Shown here piece after piece: positions 1 through 11,764 of a stretch of 64,000 nucleotides of DNA; positions within the stretch are counted from its first letter, which is position 1; the number at the start of each line of letters is the position of its first letter. The notes under the pieces are model-generated. The model saw only the letters and a list, made by a program, of their open reading frames with translations, was not told where the DNA came from and did no database searches. Both the position numbers and the translations under genes were made by a program. Source of the DNA: Macquaria australasica. Taxonomy: Eukaryota; Chordata; Actinopteri; Centrarchiformes; Percichthyidae. The stretch lies in the NCBI GenBank assembly GCA_005408345.1, contig SEMN01000120.1, forward strand, positions 124,001 through 188,000, read 5' to 3'.

Positions 1-861
1 GTCATTTTTCTTGGGAGGACAGTTTCAATAAATACTACCTTTATGAAATGTGTCATTTTCATCTGCTGTTAGTTCAACTCTGTCTTAATTTTTGAGGCTG
101 TAGTTTCTGGTGTTTTTCCACTGGACTGCATTAGATTGTAAGGTGTTTGTAATGTTGTGTACATAAAGTGAACATTTACATTTAGGTATTTATAGGACTG
201 TTGTGTTGGATTGTATTACATTGTACAGAGGTTTCAGTGTATATCCTATAGTGAATAAGGACACCATATAAAGTATATACTGTATATTCCCATATAAAGC
301 TGAAATCTCTAAAGAGTCCAGAAACCTTTTTGCCACCGAAACAGAAATGGCTGCTCTCTCTGAGGCGATGAATGTCTATTTTTTACAACAGCGCTGTAGA
401 AGAAACGTCTTTGTGTCACACACCTACACAAACCGCATGCACACAACACATACATACCTACACACACGCACACAGACGAAGACTTAACAGACTCAGCCAC
501 ACACATCCATTACTGACTTCCCAACAATAGCCCTTTACAGGCAAATAAAGGGTATTAGTGTAAGAGCTGTAAAATCTGTCACACCTCCAGTTATGTGTGT
601 CAGACAGTCAAACACGGAGGAAAAAGAATGGGAGATAAAAGAATCGATAGAGGAAAGAGAGAAAGTGAAAAGGGAGTGAGATTAGCCGTGTATCTGCTGT
701 GTACTCACTGGGATGCAAGCAGGCTAATTGCTCAGAGACCAACACGAGGCCCTGGGATGAGGAGCTTCAGCAGCTCTGATCAATTGTTAGAAGTTCTGGT
801 GATATGTGTGTGTGTGTGTGGGGGGGGGTCCAACTGATCAGATGTCCAGCAAATATTTAGC

Positions 862-1652
862 AGTGTAGCAATACTGCAATGTGAATTTACACTGCAAGTA
901 AAAGTCCTGTATTTCAAATCTTCAATCAAGTAAAAGTACAAAAGTAATATCAGCAAAATGTACTTAAAGCTTTAATGAATATTTTTATGTTTTTAATGGA
1001 TCAAGTGTGTAATGGGAAAAGTGTTGCTTGTAGTGACGAATCCACAGAGAATGATCAGTCTGCTGTTCCACTTGCTTTTAAGCTTCTTTCAGATTATTGT
1101 TTAGGTTTTCTGGCCCGCAACTTTATTGTTCTGGTTCACTTTGTTTCCAGCCACAACAGGCAGCTGTTTTTTGCAACAACAACAACAAAAAAAAATCTTA
1201 AACCTGACTGTATACTACTAGCCTAGGACCAAACGGCAGACAGAAAAAGTCAGCGACTAGCTGGTGAACATAGTGGAGCATTTATCATCTAAAGAGCCAG
1301 ATATTTCCCTCAGGGGTTGGTGGAGACCAAAAACAGAGCTAAAAGGAGAGTAAATATTGGACTTACATTCATCACGTGGACACAAACACAACACTAAATG
1401 ATTACTAATGTTGCTCCATAGATGTGTAACTAGGCAGCTGTTTGCTAAAGAGTTTGGTGGTAATGAGATGTTGTAGTGGGTCAAGGTGGAACTATCGGGC
1501 CTTTAATCCATAACAATGCCTCATATCTTACAAGCTGATCTTATGCTTTGTATTAAAATGAAATAAAATAAAATAGGTATAACATAAAAGGGAAATTGTC
1601 AAGTAAAAGTACCTCATAACTACTTTAGAAAAGAAGTTACATTCCACCACTG
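862..1652 (-). repeat. interrupted copy of a teleost non-autonomous DNA element (CAGTGGTGGAA family)
   Basis: Segments 862-974 and about 1450-1652 match two ends of one dispersed element whose internal words (agtaaaagtcctgcatt, aatgtacttaaagt, ctataacaatgc) recur throughout this window. The right edge reads ttacattccaccactg, the inverse complement of the family's 5' terminus. Between them lie about 475 bases of unrelated sequence, so the copy is either interrupted by an insertion or made of two partial copies. I recognise the family by these recurring words and its ends. Its assignment to hAT rests on the 8-bp flanking repeats of the 50254-50677 copy. Confidence 0.6.
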
Positions 1653-2190
1653 GATGAAAGAAGTATCTTTTAGTAGTATGTAAGAGTAGCAATATCATAA
1701 TGTAAAAAAATACTCCATTACAAGCAAAAGTCCTGCATTAAAAATATGTTAACAGCAAAATGTACTTAAGTATCAAAAGTAAAAGCACCCGTTATGCAGA
1801 AAGGCCCCTCTTGTAGGGTTATATTATTTTATATATAAAATTATTGCATTATCAATATTAACTCATTAACATTAACATTAACACCATTTTAATGTTGTAG
1901 CTGGTCGAGGTGGAGCTTTTTAACTACTGTATTTTTTATGTTGGTTATATGCTGTTAGGTAGTTTAATCTATAACAATGCATTGTATTTGATTAGCTGCT
2001 CATGTGTTTTCTATGTAAAATTTTAATCTTGTGATTAGTAACTATGGCTTACAAATAAATGTTGTGGAATAAAAAGTATAATACTCCCCTCTGAAATGTA
2101 GTGGAAATAAAGTAGCATAAAATGGAAATACTCAATTAAAGTACAAGTATTGCAGTTCTTGATTAAATGTACTTTCTTCACCTGTGGTTA
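1653..2190 (-). repeat. second copy of the CAGTGGTGGAA-family element, abutting the first
   Basis: This copy starts directly after the terminus of the preceding copy and runs in the same inverted orientation. It contains most of the internal landmarks in order: a block like agtaaaagtcctgcatt near 1727, tgtacttaagtatcaaaagt, a block like ttgtagctggtcgaggtggag near 1895, tttaatctataacaatgc near 1962, and a worn 3' end near 2190. It has no coding capacity. Confidence 0.6.
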
Positions 2191-2534
2191 CTCACTATGG
2201 CTACCTCTACCTATGCCAGTTGCGATGAGAAGATTATGTACCAGCGATTATATAGATGATTTTATCAGTTAAATTGATTATATGTCAATAGGAAGCAGAA
2301 AATGTGAGCTGTCAGTGTCATTTGTTAACCACCGTACAGTAGACAAAAAAGCATCATTTACACTGCCACAATGAGCAATGAGTATTGGCTATAAAAGATT
2401 CCACTTGTCATCCTCAGCCACCTAATTCCATTTCACACACTGATCAGTTGTATCAGTGGCAGCTCGTCCTCATTTAAAACCATTAATGACTTTCCTGCAG
2501 AGAATTCAGCAGAATGGATGTGATTATTTTGTCC

Positions 2535-2536
<2 letters not shown>

Positions 2537-2573
<37 letters not shown>
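2537..2573. repeat. (TG)n microsatellite
   Basis: An uninterrupted TG dinucleotide run of about 18 units in unique AT-rich DNA. Confidence 0.95.
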
Positions 2574-2575
<2 letters not shown>

Positions 2576-3384
2576 AATTTATTTGCTCACATATCAGTTT
2601 GAAGTAAGTGTTTAATTATTGTGTTGTTTGAGCCGTGCTACAGCATGCTCTGTCAACATTTGTACTGAAATGAACGATGAAAGACTTGAGCATGTAAAAA
2701 TCTCATATTGATATTGGCCTCCTCTTTGGTTCTCTGTTCAGAAAGATCCTAATTGTTATTCATCATCGCTTACCTCCATCTCATACTCAGATCAGTCATG
2801 GCAGTAGTAAAGAGGACGGGGAGGTGGGGAGTTGGGGGGGGGGGGGGGTAATGATGGCAAACAAGCTACAGCTGGGAAAACATAGGAGGCACATTGTGTG
2901 AGCCATCTAGAGTGTCACTGCCTCCCAGCGGCGACCACGAATGCTACATGATTCAACCCTCAACTCATTCTTAGTTACTCAGTGTACCTTTTTATTATAA
3001 GATGATTCAGGAGGAAGAGCAGAGCAGTTTTCCATTGCCAGTGGAAAAAGCAGAGCATTTGCATGAGACCTCGGCCTGTATTCATCTAACTTCTAACAAT
3101 TACAGATAAGAATGCTCTAAAGAGACAGTTTAGGATGAAAAAGGATTTTCGCTGAGTAACATAACGTCTCCCTCTCTTTTGTCATGGCTGCAGAGCCAAG
3201 TCCAAATAAGACACATCTATCAAGCAACTTACTCTTACTTACAACTAAGTGTAGAAGGAAACTTAAAGGGCAACTTTCAAGTGATCACATGATTCATCAC
3301 ATGTAGGAATAACCATTCAGAAACAAGTTTTTATGAGACAACTGCTAAATTGTTCTTCTTTTAAAGTGGTATGTTATTCTTTTT

Positions 3385-3627
3385 CTTTTTAACCTTCATT
3401 TATTCCGGTAAGTTTCACTGCAGAGTCCAGCTCTCTTTTGCAGGAACGCCACACATTCACACCTGGAAGCTGCCCAGTACAACCACAGTCTGACCTGCTG
3501 GCTACTGGAGCAGCTGGGCTCATTACTCAGTGGTGGTAATGAGAGGTAAGCACTGCTTTCTCACTTTCCCCCACCAAGATTTATCCTGCCGGTCAGGGGA
3601 TCAAACCAGCGACCTTCCAATCACATC
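3385..3627. repeat. dispersed teleost repeat, tail type gatcaaaccagcgacctt
   Basis: The segment ends in a block reading about ctgccggtcaggggatcaaaccagcgaccttcc, preceded by a string about a lone exon-like peptide and ggtaatgagaggtaagc. I recognise this block as a sequence dispersed in many fish genomes. It is noncoding here. The family name is uncertain and only one copy lies in the window. Confidence 0.4.
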
Positions 3628-6234
3628 TCATGTTCAAAAAAACATACAGGATCTAATTTTAAATTTCATTTTGTTTGTGTGAAATCTTTAATATCTTTAG
3701 TAGCAATTAATATGTGGAATTAAAGACAATCTAATATTTATATAGTTACGTTATTCAAATCAAAATCAATAAATAGGGATTTAATAATAAAAACACTGGA
3801 AGGAATGAAAAAAGAAAACCAATCTGGCACAGGAAATAAACTCTGTTGTTGAGGTACATCAGATAAAATATATAATAAGGAGAATTTAGTACCACATTGG
3901 CAAGTGAAGACAATATAAATGCATGGAAAGTTATTGCAAACAAAATGAACGCCAGCTTTAGTCCTGTTGTTTGCACCCCTGATAAATGTAAAAGAAGAGG
4001 AAAAATCCTATCAAATGTTTAAATCAAATTAAATCTAAATCTACCCTAATCTCAATTATACGTTTTTCTTCAGCTACCGTGTTATTCATCATGATGACTA
4101 ATATTTTGTACAATCCATCAAAACATGTCTCAGACGGTGCTCAGCTCTGTTTCTGTACTGCAGTCATCTAGGATCATAACCAACAAAAATCATCATCAAC
4201 TTAAGGATCCTCTTTTGAAGTCGTAAGAAAATTGATAAATGGCTATTCTTATGTTCGTAAGTAGGAGTAAAAGTTCACTTGAGTCCACATATTCACTGTT
4301 TGCAGTCTGACAAATAAATAAAGGCCCCGTGCTGTATGCAGCACACATTTAGGACTATCACTGTCACATCTCACAATGAAGAGATCAGACGGGAGTTTGT
4401 TGAGCGATGGTAATAAAGATTTGGTTTTAAAGCTTTTGATGACGCTTTCTTGCAGTCATCAGTTGATAAATGGAACAGACGCTTTAAAATTGACCCATTA
4501 TCTGTGTCACACAAGATGTCATTTGGCAAAGGGAAATGCTAACTATGTATTCACTTTTACAGGGACCAGGCAATAACAAGAGACGTAAGGCGACTAACAG
4601 GAGGCCCTAATGTTACTTTACAGCAGATGACATTTTAACATTTCAGATTAATTTGCAGTCCTCAGAAGAGTATATTTATCCCTCCACAGACAACTAGCAC
4701 CAGCTATCACTGTGATGAGTTTCTATTTGAATATACCTTTCAGGATCATTCATTCAGGGGATGTAGCACCTTACTTTGATCCATATCCTTGGGCTCAAAA
4801 AAATCCTCATAAAACCTAAAATTGTTTGAGCAGATAATAAAATGGTTACATAAGATGAAGGGATTCTTCTGTCACCAGGGTGAATTTTCTTGGGTTTATG
4901 TTACACTAATGTATTAGTGAAAGAAAGATCACCTCACTCTGTTTCAGTCCACAATGGAAAAATGCTGCAATGATAATATACAGTACAAAATTGAATGAGC
5001 AGCAGCATTATACTCTGCTTTCATTGAAACTCATCCTTTTTAGCCCAAACCTCTTATCCAAGGACATCCAAATGAGACTAACATGTGAAGTGTCCATCCA
5101 TAGCACACCATGCCATGTAATATGTAGCTGCTTTAGCATCTGTGTTATAAAGGTTTGGGTATCTCTGCTGTAATCCATCAGTGTAAACTAATTGTGTCCT
5201 GGTTTTGTGCCAATACTTTCTTTGTATCACTCAGGCAGTTTGTTTGATAACCGGTTCCCGGAAAATTAATATTTGAATTGATGTATTCAGTACGAACAAT
5301 GCAGCCTAATTTGTATTAGAAATGATAGCTACAAATGTTGATTTGACAGATATTGATTATCTAATGAAATTATGGCTACAAGGCCAGTCAATGAGAAAAG
5401 AGTCTGTGGATAATGTAAGCATACAGTACAGCAGTGCACCTAGAGAAATCATCCAAAACCCGAATTTAACTCTCTCTTTGATACAGTGATACCTGACAGT
5501 TAAGAGGATGTGGGTCGCCTGCCAGTGAGGGCCAATAAGATGACGTTTCAGACTCAATTAGTGTGTCTCAGAGAATGGGTTAAATTTGGTTTTCTTTTTG
5601 CAAGGGCTGGTCAGATCAATCGATACTACAGATACTAAGCCTTGTTTTGAGTATCGATAACAGTGTCATTAGGATCAATACCAAAGAAGTTAATCGTCTT
5701 GTGTTAGATCACATTCTGGGCACATGAACACTCGTAGTGCATGCACTCTCTGCTGCTGTTTAACATGGGTATGCATGGAGCGATCATCTCCTTAGTGCTG
5801 GAAGTTCACACAGTTAACATTTGTTACTTACCATTTAAAATGTTGTATGTTTTAACATGCATATACGCACAATGAATTAATTAACAGACAATAGTAAAAG
5901 AATTGTTAAATGTTTGGCAAATCACTCTGTGTTAATGAAAATGTGTTCAGAAATATGAGAGTATAGTATAATAGTACTTTTGCCACTTTTAATAGTCAAA
6001 AGTATCAGAATCAATATTGATATTGGTGTATATGGTGTATATATGTGTTGATCTGTGTATATGGTTCCTTGTCTCCTCTCCTGTCTGTGTGAATGGTGTG
6101 CTTGAGTTTTGCCTCTTGTGTGTTTGTGTAGTCTGTCTTCTTCTCAAGTCTCCTTGGTGAAGAGGAGGTCATATGGATGTCCTCCCGGATCCATATTCCC
6201 CATGTATCTTTACAAACCATCTATAATATTGTCA

Positions 6235-6512
6235 TCCTGATTTTCTATACTGTAATTTTGCCATTTTCTATTCTGTACACACGACATCTATTGCACGTCT
6301 GTCTGTCCTGGAAGAGCCTCCTCTGCTGCTCTTCCTGAGGCTTCTTCCATTTTTTTCCCTCGTTAAAGGGATTTTTGGGGAGAGTTTTTCCTTATCCGAA
6401 TCGAGGGTCTAAGGACAGAGGGTGTCGTATGGTGTACAGATTGTTTAGCCCCTTGAGGCAAATTTGCGGTTTGTGATTTTGGGCTATGTAAAGAAAGATG
6501 ACTTGACTTAAC
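6235..6512 (+). repeat. 3' tail of a non-LTR retrotransposon (LINE), fragment
   Basis: The segment carries a block very common in teleost genomes. It has ggaagagcctcctctgctgctc, then aaagggatttttggggagagtttttccttatc, then gggtctaaggacagaggg, and ends in gattttgggctatgtaaagaaagatgacttgactt. The ending in a short tandem-like tail after a gggcta(t)ta box is typical of truncated L2/Rex-type LINE copies. No reverse transcriptase frame is present. Assignment to a specific LINE clade is inference. Confidence 0.5.
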
Positions 6513-7518
6513 TTATATGCTGCTTGTGAACTTATTAGTGACCTGGACTAGAGATCAAGAGGCCCCTGACACCACAAGGTCCCAGGTTTAGACTTTGGAC
6601 CCCTAATTCCTACAGCACAACCGGCCCACAGAGGGTTGCAGGCAAAAACACAATTTCCATAAAAATAATAAAATAACAATGACACTACTTTTTCCTATGC
6701 ATGCTGTCAGTGTCTGAATTAAATCAAATCATGGACACATACTGCCCTCTAGTGGCTAAATGTTTTACATTAGTCTTTGTGACATCCCTTTCCTCAAATT
6801 TCCCCAAAGAGTGTTATCACCTGTAGAGGGCCCCCTTGTCAAAGTTATTGCTTCTTAATTCTCCTCCCTTTTCTCTGTCATGAGATCATACAGAATGATG
6901 AAAATCCTGTATATTTGAAGGTGGAAAAACACTTTGTATAACCTGACTTGTTGCACACAGTAAAGAACGGTGCAGAACTGGAGCATGTGATGTAAGGAAG
7001 AGAGTAAACGTCCCTACTTCTACCCCGGAGCAGCCAGAGCAGATGGCATTTCATAACCAATCACCATTTCAGATTCTATTGCCCAATCAGTTTTACATTT
7101 ATATGTAAAGTAGCCTACTATTCCAGCAGATCAACAGATGGCTTGAAATGTATGCTTGGGGACACTTGTGTAAAGACTTCATGATTTCTGTTCCTCATTC
7201 CAAACCAAAAACAGGTTTTAAAAATAGAAAATGGGGGCAAGGTGCAGACGTTATGACACATGATGTGATTTTATCTCGTGACAGTAGAGAAGGTGTGAAG
7301 TTTAATGACTTGAAATATTGGGTGCTGCACACGAGAATAGAGGTATTTTCTTTAAGTTGTTCATGGCCATTTCATTATTTACTTCAAACAGACAGGAATA
7401 CCTTGGAGAGTTAGAAGAGATACTGCAGTAAAGGTTGCTGGGCTGGATTTTAATCCAGACAAAAGTGTGCACCTTAGTCGAGAGACCAGCCCAGGACTCC
7501 CTGAGTGAAGGAATTTTC

Positions 7519-8000
7519 CAATGGTGCCGGATGTATTCAGATTCTTTACTTAAGTAGCAATACTGCTAAATAAAAATACTGCCTTATAAGTAAAAGTCCT
7601 GCATTAAAAATGTCACTTAAGTAAAAGTAAGAAAGTATTATTAGCTAAATGTACTTAAAGTATCAAGAGCAAAATTATTCAGAAAAATGGTCCTGAGTGT
7701 TGTACAATTATATATTAAACTATTGAATTATTATTATTACTGATGCATTTATGTGTAAGGAGAATTTTACTGTTGTAGTTGTTCAAGTTGGAGACCATTT
7801 TAGCTGCTTTATATGCTGTTGGGTATTTAATCAGTAACAATCAACATATTTTATAAGATGATCATATGTTTTGTATGTAAAATCTGAATCTATAAAGTAT
7901 CAAGTCACTAAAGCTGTCAGATAAGATGCAGTGGAGTATAAAGTAGAATATTTACCTCTGAATTGCAGTGAAGTAGAAGTAAAAAAATACTCAAGTAAGT
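7519..8000 (-). repeat. copy of the CAGTGGTGGAA-family element
   Basis: A nearly full copy in inverted orientation. It has a worn terminus caatggtgccgg, a tattcagattctttacttaag block, agtaaaagtcctgcatt near 7580, tgtacttaaagtatcaag near 7649, a gttgtagttgttcaagttggag block near 7773, a tcatatgttttgtatgtaaaatc block near 7862, and agtataaagtag near 7935. It is noncoding, and its terminal sequences are too worn to assign a target duplication. Confidence 0.6.
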
Positions 8001-9107
8001 TTATCATCTACTGTAAGTCACTTAGTCACCATAATTCCTGTTATAACTAAAAGTAGTATAATTAACCTCATTCTGGCACCTTTTTCCTCTGTACCAGTGT
8101 ATCAGTCCTATTTTTTCTGTCAAATCTAAAGGGGTTCCTGGAGATAAAAACACAAACAGAACAGAGGAAGACGACTGAACATAAAAGCTTAACAGCCTCA
8201 TACAAATGTAAGCTGTTCAATCACTTAGCAAACTTCGATTAAAATAAAAAACACTCACACATTTAAAGGTCCTTTCCTTTGGTTTTAATAAAACAATACT
8301 GTAATAGACTCACATCGAATCTGACTACAAACCAAGTCCACACGGAAACAACACCTCCCTGGCTGGAAAGGTACAACTCTTCCAGGATAGCGGGAAGTTT
8401 ACTAGTAACCTGCTACATATCTGTTGTGTGCTACATCCATTAAATTTGAATCACTCGTGTGACAATCATAATCTCTTTATATTAGAGTGCATTAGTGCTG
8501 AACAATGCACAGATCTTACCCCCCCCCCCCCCCAATGGTAAGTAATGAAAGGATTTATTAAATTCACTGAGCTAAGAAGCCACATATCTCATGTGCTTGG
8601 TCAAAGTTCTTTAAGGCTTTTTAAATATAAAAGTATAATGACATCTTCTAGCTATGGCATGAAAAAGTTTGGGTTGTGTCTAAAGCAGGGGCAGAGTCCA
8701 CTGAGGATCATTCACATACCTTCACTGAACAGGTATACAGTCATAAGCACTATATCCAAAATACTTCTGTTAAAACTGTAGACTAAAAGCCCAACTCTTT
8801 ACATCTTTACATAGCACTCATGCCTTCACATTGTGTGCTATACATTCTCTTTAGCATGCACTGCACTTGACTTACATGCGAGGAAAACAGCAGAATCACT
8901 AACATAAATAATCTCATGGTAAAAGAGGATAAGAAATCTCATCCTTGCTTAAATAAAATTATTTTGAATAGACACAACAGACGACTTATTTGTTTTAAAA
9001 GAATAAGTGTCCTCTGACATGCACAAAAGAGGTGTAACACAAAGTACAGTGTCATTCAAAATTATGTTTACAGTCTGTGCAAACACTCTCTCTCACTATA
9101 ATGCTCT

Positions 9108-10623
9108 TTACACTGACTTTCTCCTTGAACGAGGGAACTCCTGGAAGCTATGCCCAGGTGAGAGCGTGCTTCCTGGGGAAGACAGTCCAGTGTTGTCCCT
9201 TGAACCTGGCGAGCAGCCCTGGATCCTATAGGAGACTGAGTTGTAGTAAACAGAATTGATATGGCAGCTGTGGTGTTCACTGTGTGACATAAGAGGACTA
9301 TCACAAATCCCCATGCGGTAGCACACACAGGAGCAGAGGGAGCTGAGGCTCGACTCCGGCCTGCGTCTGCCTGCCTTGATCTGAAAATGCAGCCTGTGTC
9401 TGCAGGGGCTTCTTTGTCTCTCCTGATCCTCTGCTGGGGAAGCAATGAGGTTGGTGCGGCTGGTTCCTTCCTCCATCGGGAGGAAGAGTGCACTGTGGCT
9501 ACGACTGTGCACCACATTGCTCCTGTTCCTCTCTCTGTGGATGTCTCTGCTTTGTTCTCCTACAAGAAGGGGACCCAGAGCCCCATCCAAAAGGCCTCTG
9601 TCCCTCTTCAGTGACGCCCTCTCTTGAGCATCTCTCCTCTCATCCTCAGTGTTCATGGTGAGGAAGCGAAGCACCACCAAGTTCAGGAAGGCCCCAATAA
9701 CAGTTAGCCCCACCAGGATGTACATGAAGCTGAACGCCACATAGGGTGTTTTCTCCTGGAGGTCCTCCTTTTTCTGCAGGGCCACAAAGTCCCCAAAGCC
9801 AATAGTGGTGAGTGTGATGAAGCAGTAGTAGTAAGCGTGGAAGAAGCTCCATCCCTCAAAGTGGGAGAAGGCTGCAGCCCCGACACACAGTGTTCCAATG
9901 CAGGACAGGAAGCCCACCAGGACCATGTTCTCCATGGACACCTCAGTGCGTCGAAAGCCCAGGCACTGCTTCGTCTTATGTAGGAGATAGCGGACAAATG
10001 TGTTCATCCTTTCTCCCAGGCTCTGGAACATGACCAAAGTGAGAGGAATGCCCAGTACTGCATAGAACATGCAGAAGACCTTTCCTGCATCTGTGCCGGG
10101 TGCTGCATGTCCATAACCTTAATGCAGAGAGATGGAAATGAGAGGAACACTGTGACGCAAATACTGTAGCAACACTTGGATGGTAAAACATGGACCAATT
10201 GTCTGTTAGTCAATTAGTCTATAATTAAAACATATTGCATTCATGTAGAAAAATATAATAATTATCCACTGTAAATACTATAACACCACAGTAATATATT
10301 ATCCCTCATCTCCAAAGATAGAAGCATTACAGTAACTTACCAATGGTGGTGATGACAGTTATGGCAAAGTAAAAAGAGCCAGCAAATTTCCACTGTCTCC
10401 CGGCGCGGTGGGGCTCCGCTTGCAGCACCACTTGCTCGATTTCGCGGTAGTGGTCCTCGGAGAAGCGGTACTTCTTCTTCATCTCGTTGCGCTTCTGCTC
10501 CAAGATGCGTCTGCGGGAGCTCTCCGACTCGGACTCTAGCGCGTCAAACACCGCGGCGCCGACCAGCAAGTAGGAGAACATGCAGAGGATGAGCGACAGC
10601 GTCCGGATGTTTTGCTTCTTCAT
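9108..10623 (-). CDS. kcnk15: two-pore-domain potassium channel, TASK subfamily (KCNK15/TASK-5-like)
   Basis: Two coding exons, 10623-10341 and 10117-9108, give 430 residues. The channel would sit in the plasma membrane as a dimer and carry background potassium current. The intron splits the codon of Gly95 inside the first pore, as in TASK genes (donor at 10340, GTAAGT). Visible signatures are the start MKKQNIRTL, first transmembrane segment at about 8-28, pore 1 TTIGYGH with the proton-sensing His98, pore 2 TTIGFGD (GFG 201-203), VLRFLT at 243-248 after the last helix, and C-terminal RRKSV, a 14-3-3-type trafficking signal. The words LQAEPHRAGRQWKF and FSHFEGW favour KCNK15 over KCNK9 or KCNK3. 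An in-frame ATG five codons upstream (10638-10636) is possible, but the conserved start is preferred. Mammalian KCNK15 is about 330 residues and reported to be electrically silent. This protein has a longer tail, and its tail end resembles KCNK9. Activity cannot be judged from sequence. Confidence 0.93.
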
Positions 10624-11710
10624 CCTCGGTGTCGGCATGAAACTCGGGAGCAGATAGGCACAGTTACAGGTGGTACTGCTCTTCAGCGTAGGCTCCGCAT
10701 TGGTGTTGCAGCCTGTTGCGTGAAACGTAGTATCAGGAGAGGCGTGTAGCAGAATAAAACCTGTCTATGTTACCAGGTTCAGATTTCTTGTTCATGTAAA
10801 AACGCGCATATCTTCCTGTGCGCAGTGAGAGCGATCGATGCTCTCGACACGGTCATCTGTTTAAGCAAGTGGCCTCGGGTTGCCTCTTCGCATGCGCAAA
10901 CCAGTCACCAATAAAAAGCTGTGTAATGTAACATATGTTTAAGACACAAAGTAAGAATTGGCACCAATGTTCAGTCTTATCACAGCAAGTGCAACAAGTG
11001 AGGTCCTGACTCGATACCAGATACCAATCCAACATGAGGAGGGGGTTCAGCACCACGGACAGCAACCAGTGGGATTTCACATTTGAACTGCCCATTCAAG
11101 GTAGAGACAAACAAGGGTTTAGGAAGTAACACACACCATTACAAAGCTGTCCTAAAATCTGTGTTGGTGACATTGGGAATAACCCAAATGGGCCTATGAA
11201 GACATTTAAAAACGAAATAAATAAAACAATGACAATTGAAATTAGTTTGACCAATTGTCAAAGAAATCAAGTCCTTCAACCCAGCATAAATAAGGAATAC
11301 ATGTACAATGGGTGATGATGACCAGTTCTGTGCTCAAGGCATATCAGCAAAGACAATTTGAGATCTTGTAAAAATCAAGTGAACATTTTTTAAACTCAAA
11401 TAGGAAGGAAAAACTGAAGACAATAGATTAATAAAATAAGCCAATCCCAATATATGTATTAATACAAACATTTAAATATACATACACATATACTGTGTAT
11501 ATACATACATATGTTAACAAGTTGATATTATAAGAAAGCCAGTACATAAAAGTGGGTTTTTAGAAGTGATTTTAAAAAAAGATAGTTAATTTGGCAACAT
11601 TTACGGTGCCCTAACAGCAAAACAGATACACATTTACTGCTGTTTCCTTGGGTCATGACTTCAATGTTGGTCATTAAAACATGTTGATGATTTCATTTTC
11701 ATGGACACCT

Positions 11711-11713
<3 letters not shown>

Positions 11714-11763
<50 letters not shown>
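11714..11763. repeat. (TG)n microsatellite
   Basis: A perfect TG run of about 25 units, the longest simple repeat in the window. Confidence 0.95.

Positions 11764-11764
<1 letters not shown>

Larger units (their letters stand above)
1..9107. other. gene-poor, repeat-rich region left of kcnk15
   Basis: I find no convincing coding exon here. Open frames are all under 90 codons, lack recognisable family motifs and are not flanked by usable splice sites in a consistent phase. An AATAAA at 27-32 could be the polyadenylation signal of a plus-strand gene lying off the left edge, but nothing else supports that. The content is interspersed repeats (listed separately), a TG microsatellite, a G run at 2834-2848, a C run at 8519-8533 and AT-rich unique DNA. 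The last several hundred bases before 9107 should contain the 3' UTR of kcnk15; an AATAAA on the minus strand at 8552-8557 is one possible end. Confidence 0.6.

Noticed and set aside
8519..8533. C run as a possible assembly junction
   Set aside because: Mononucleotide runs are common here (for example 2834-2848). There is no change of composition across it and no duplicated flank.
9068..9614. Overlapping open frames on both strands at the 3' end of kcnk15
   Set aside because: They are shadows of the kcnk15 coding sequence in other frames; only one frame carries the channel motifs.
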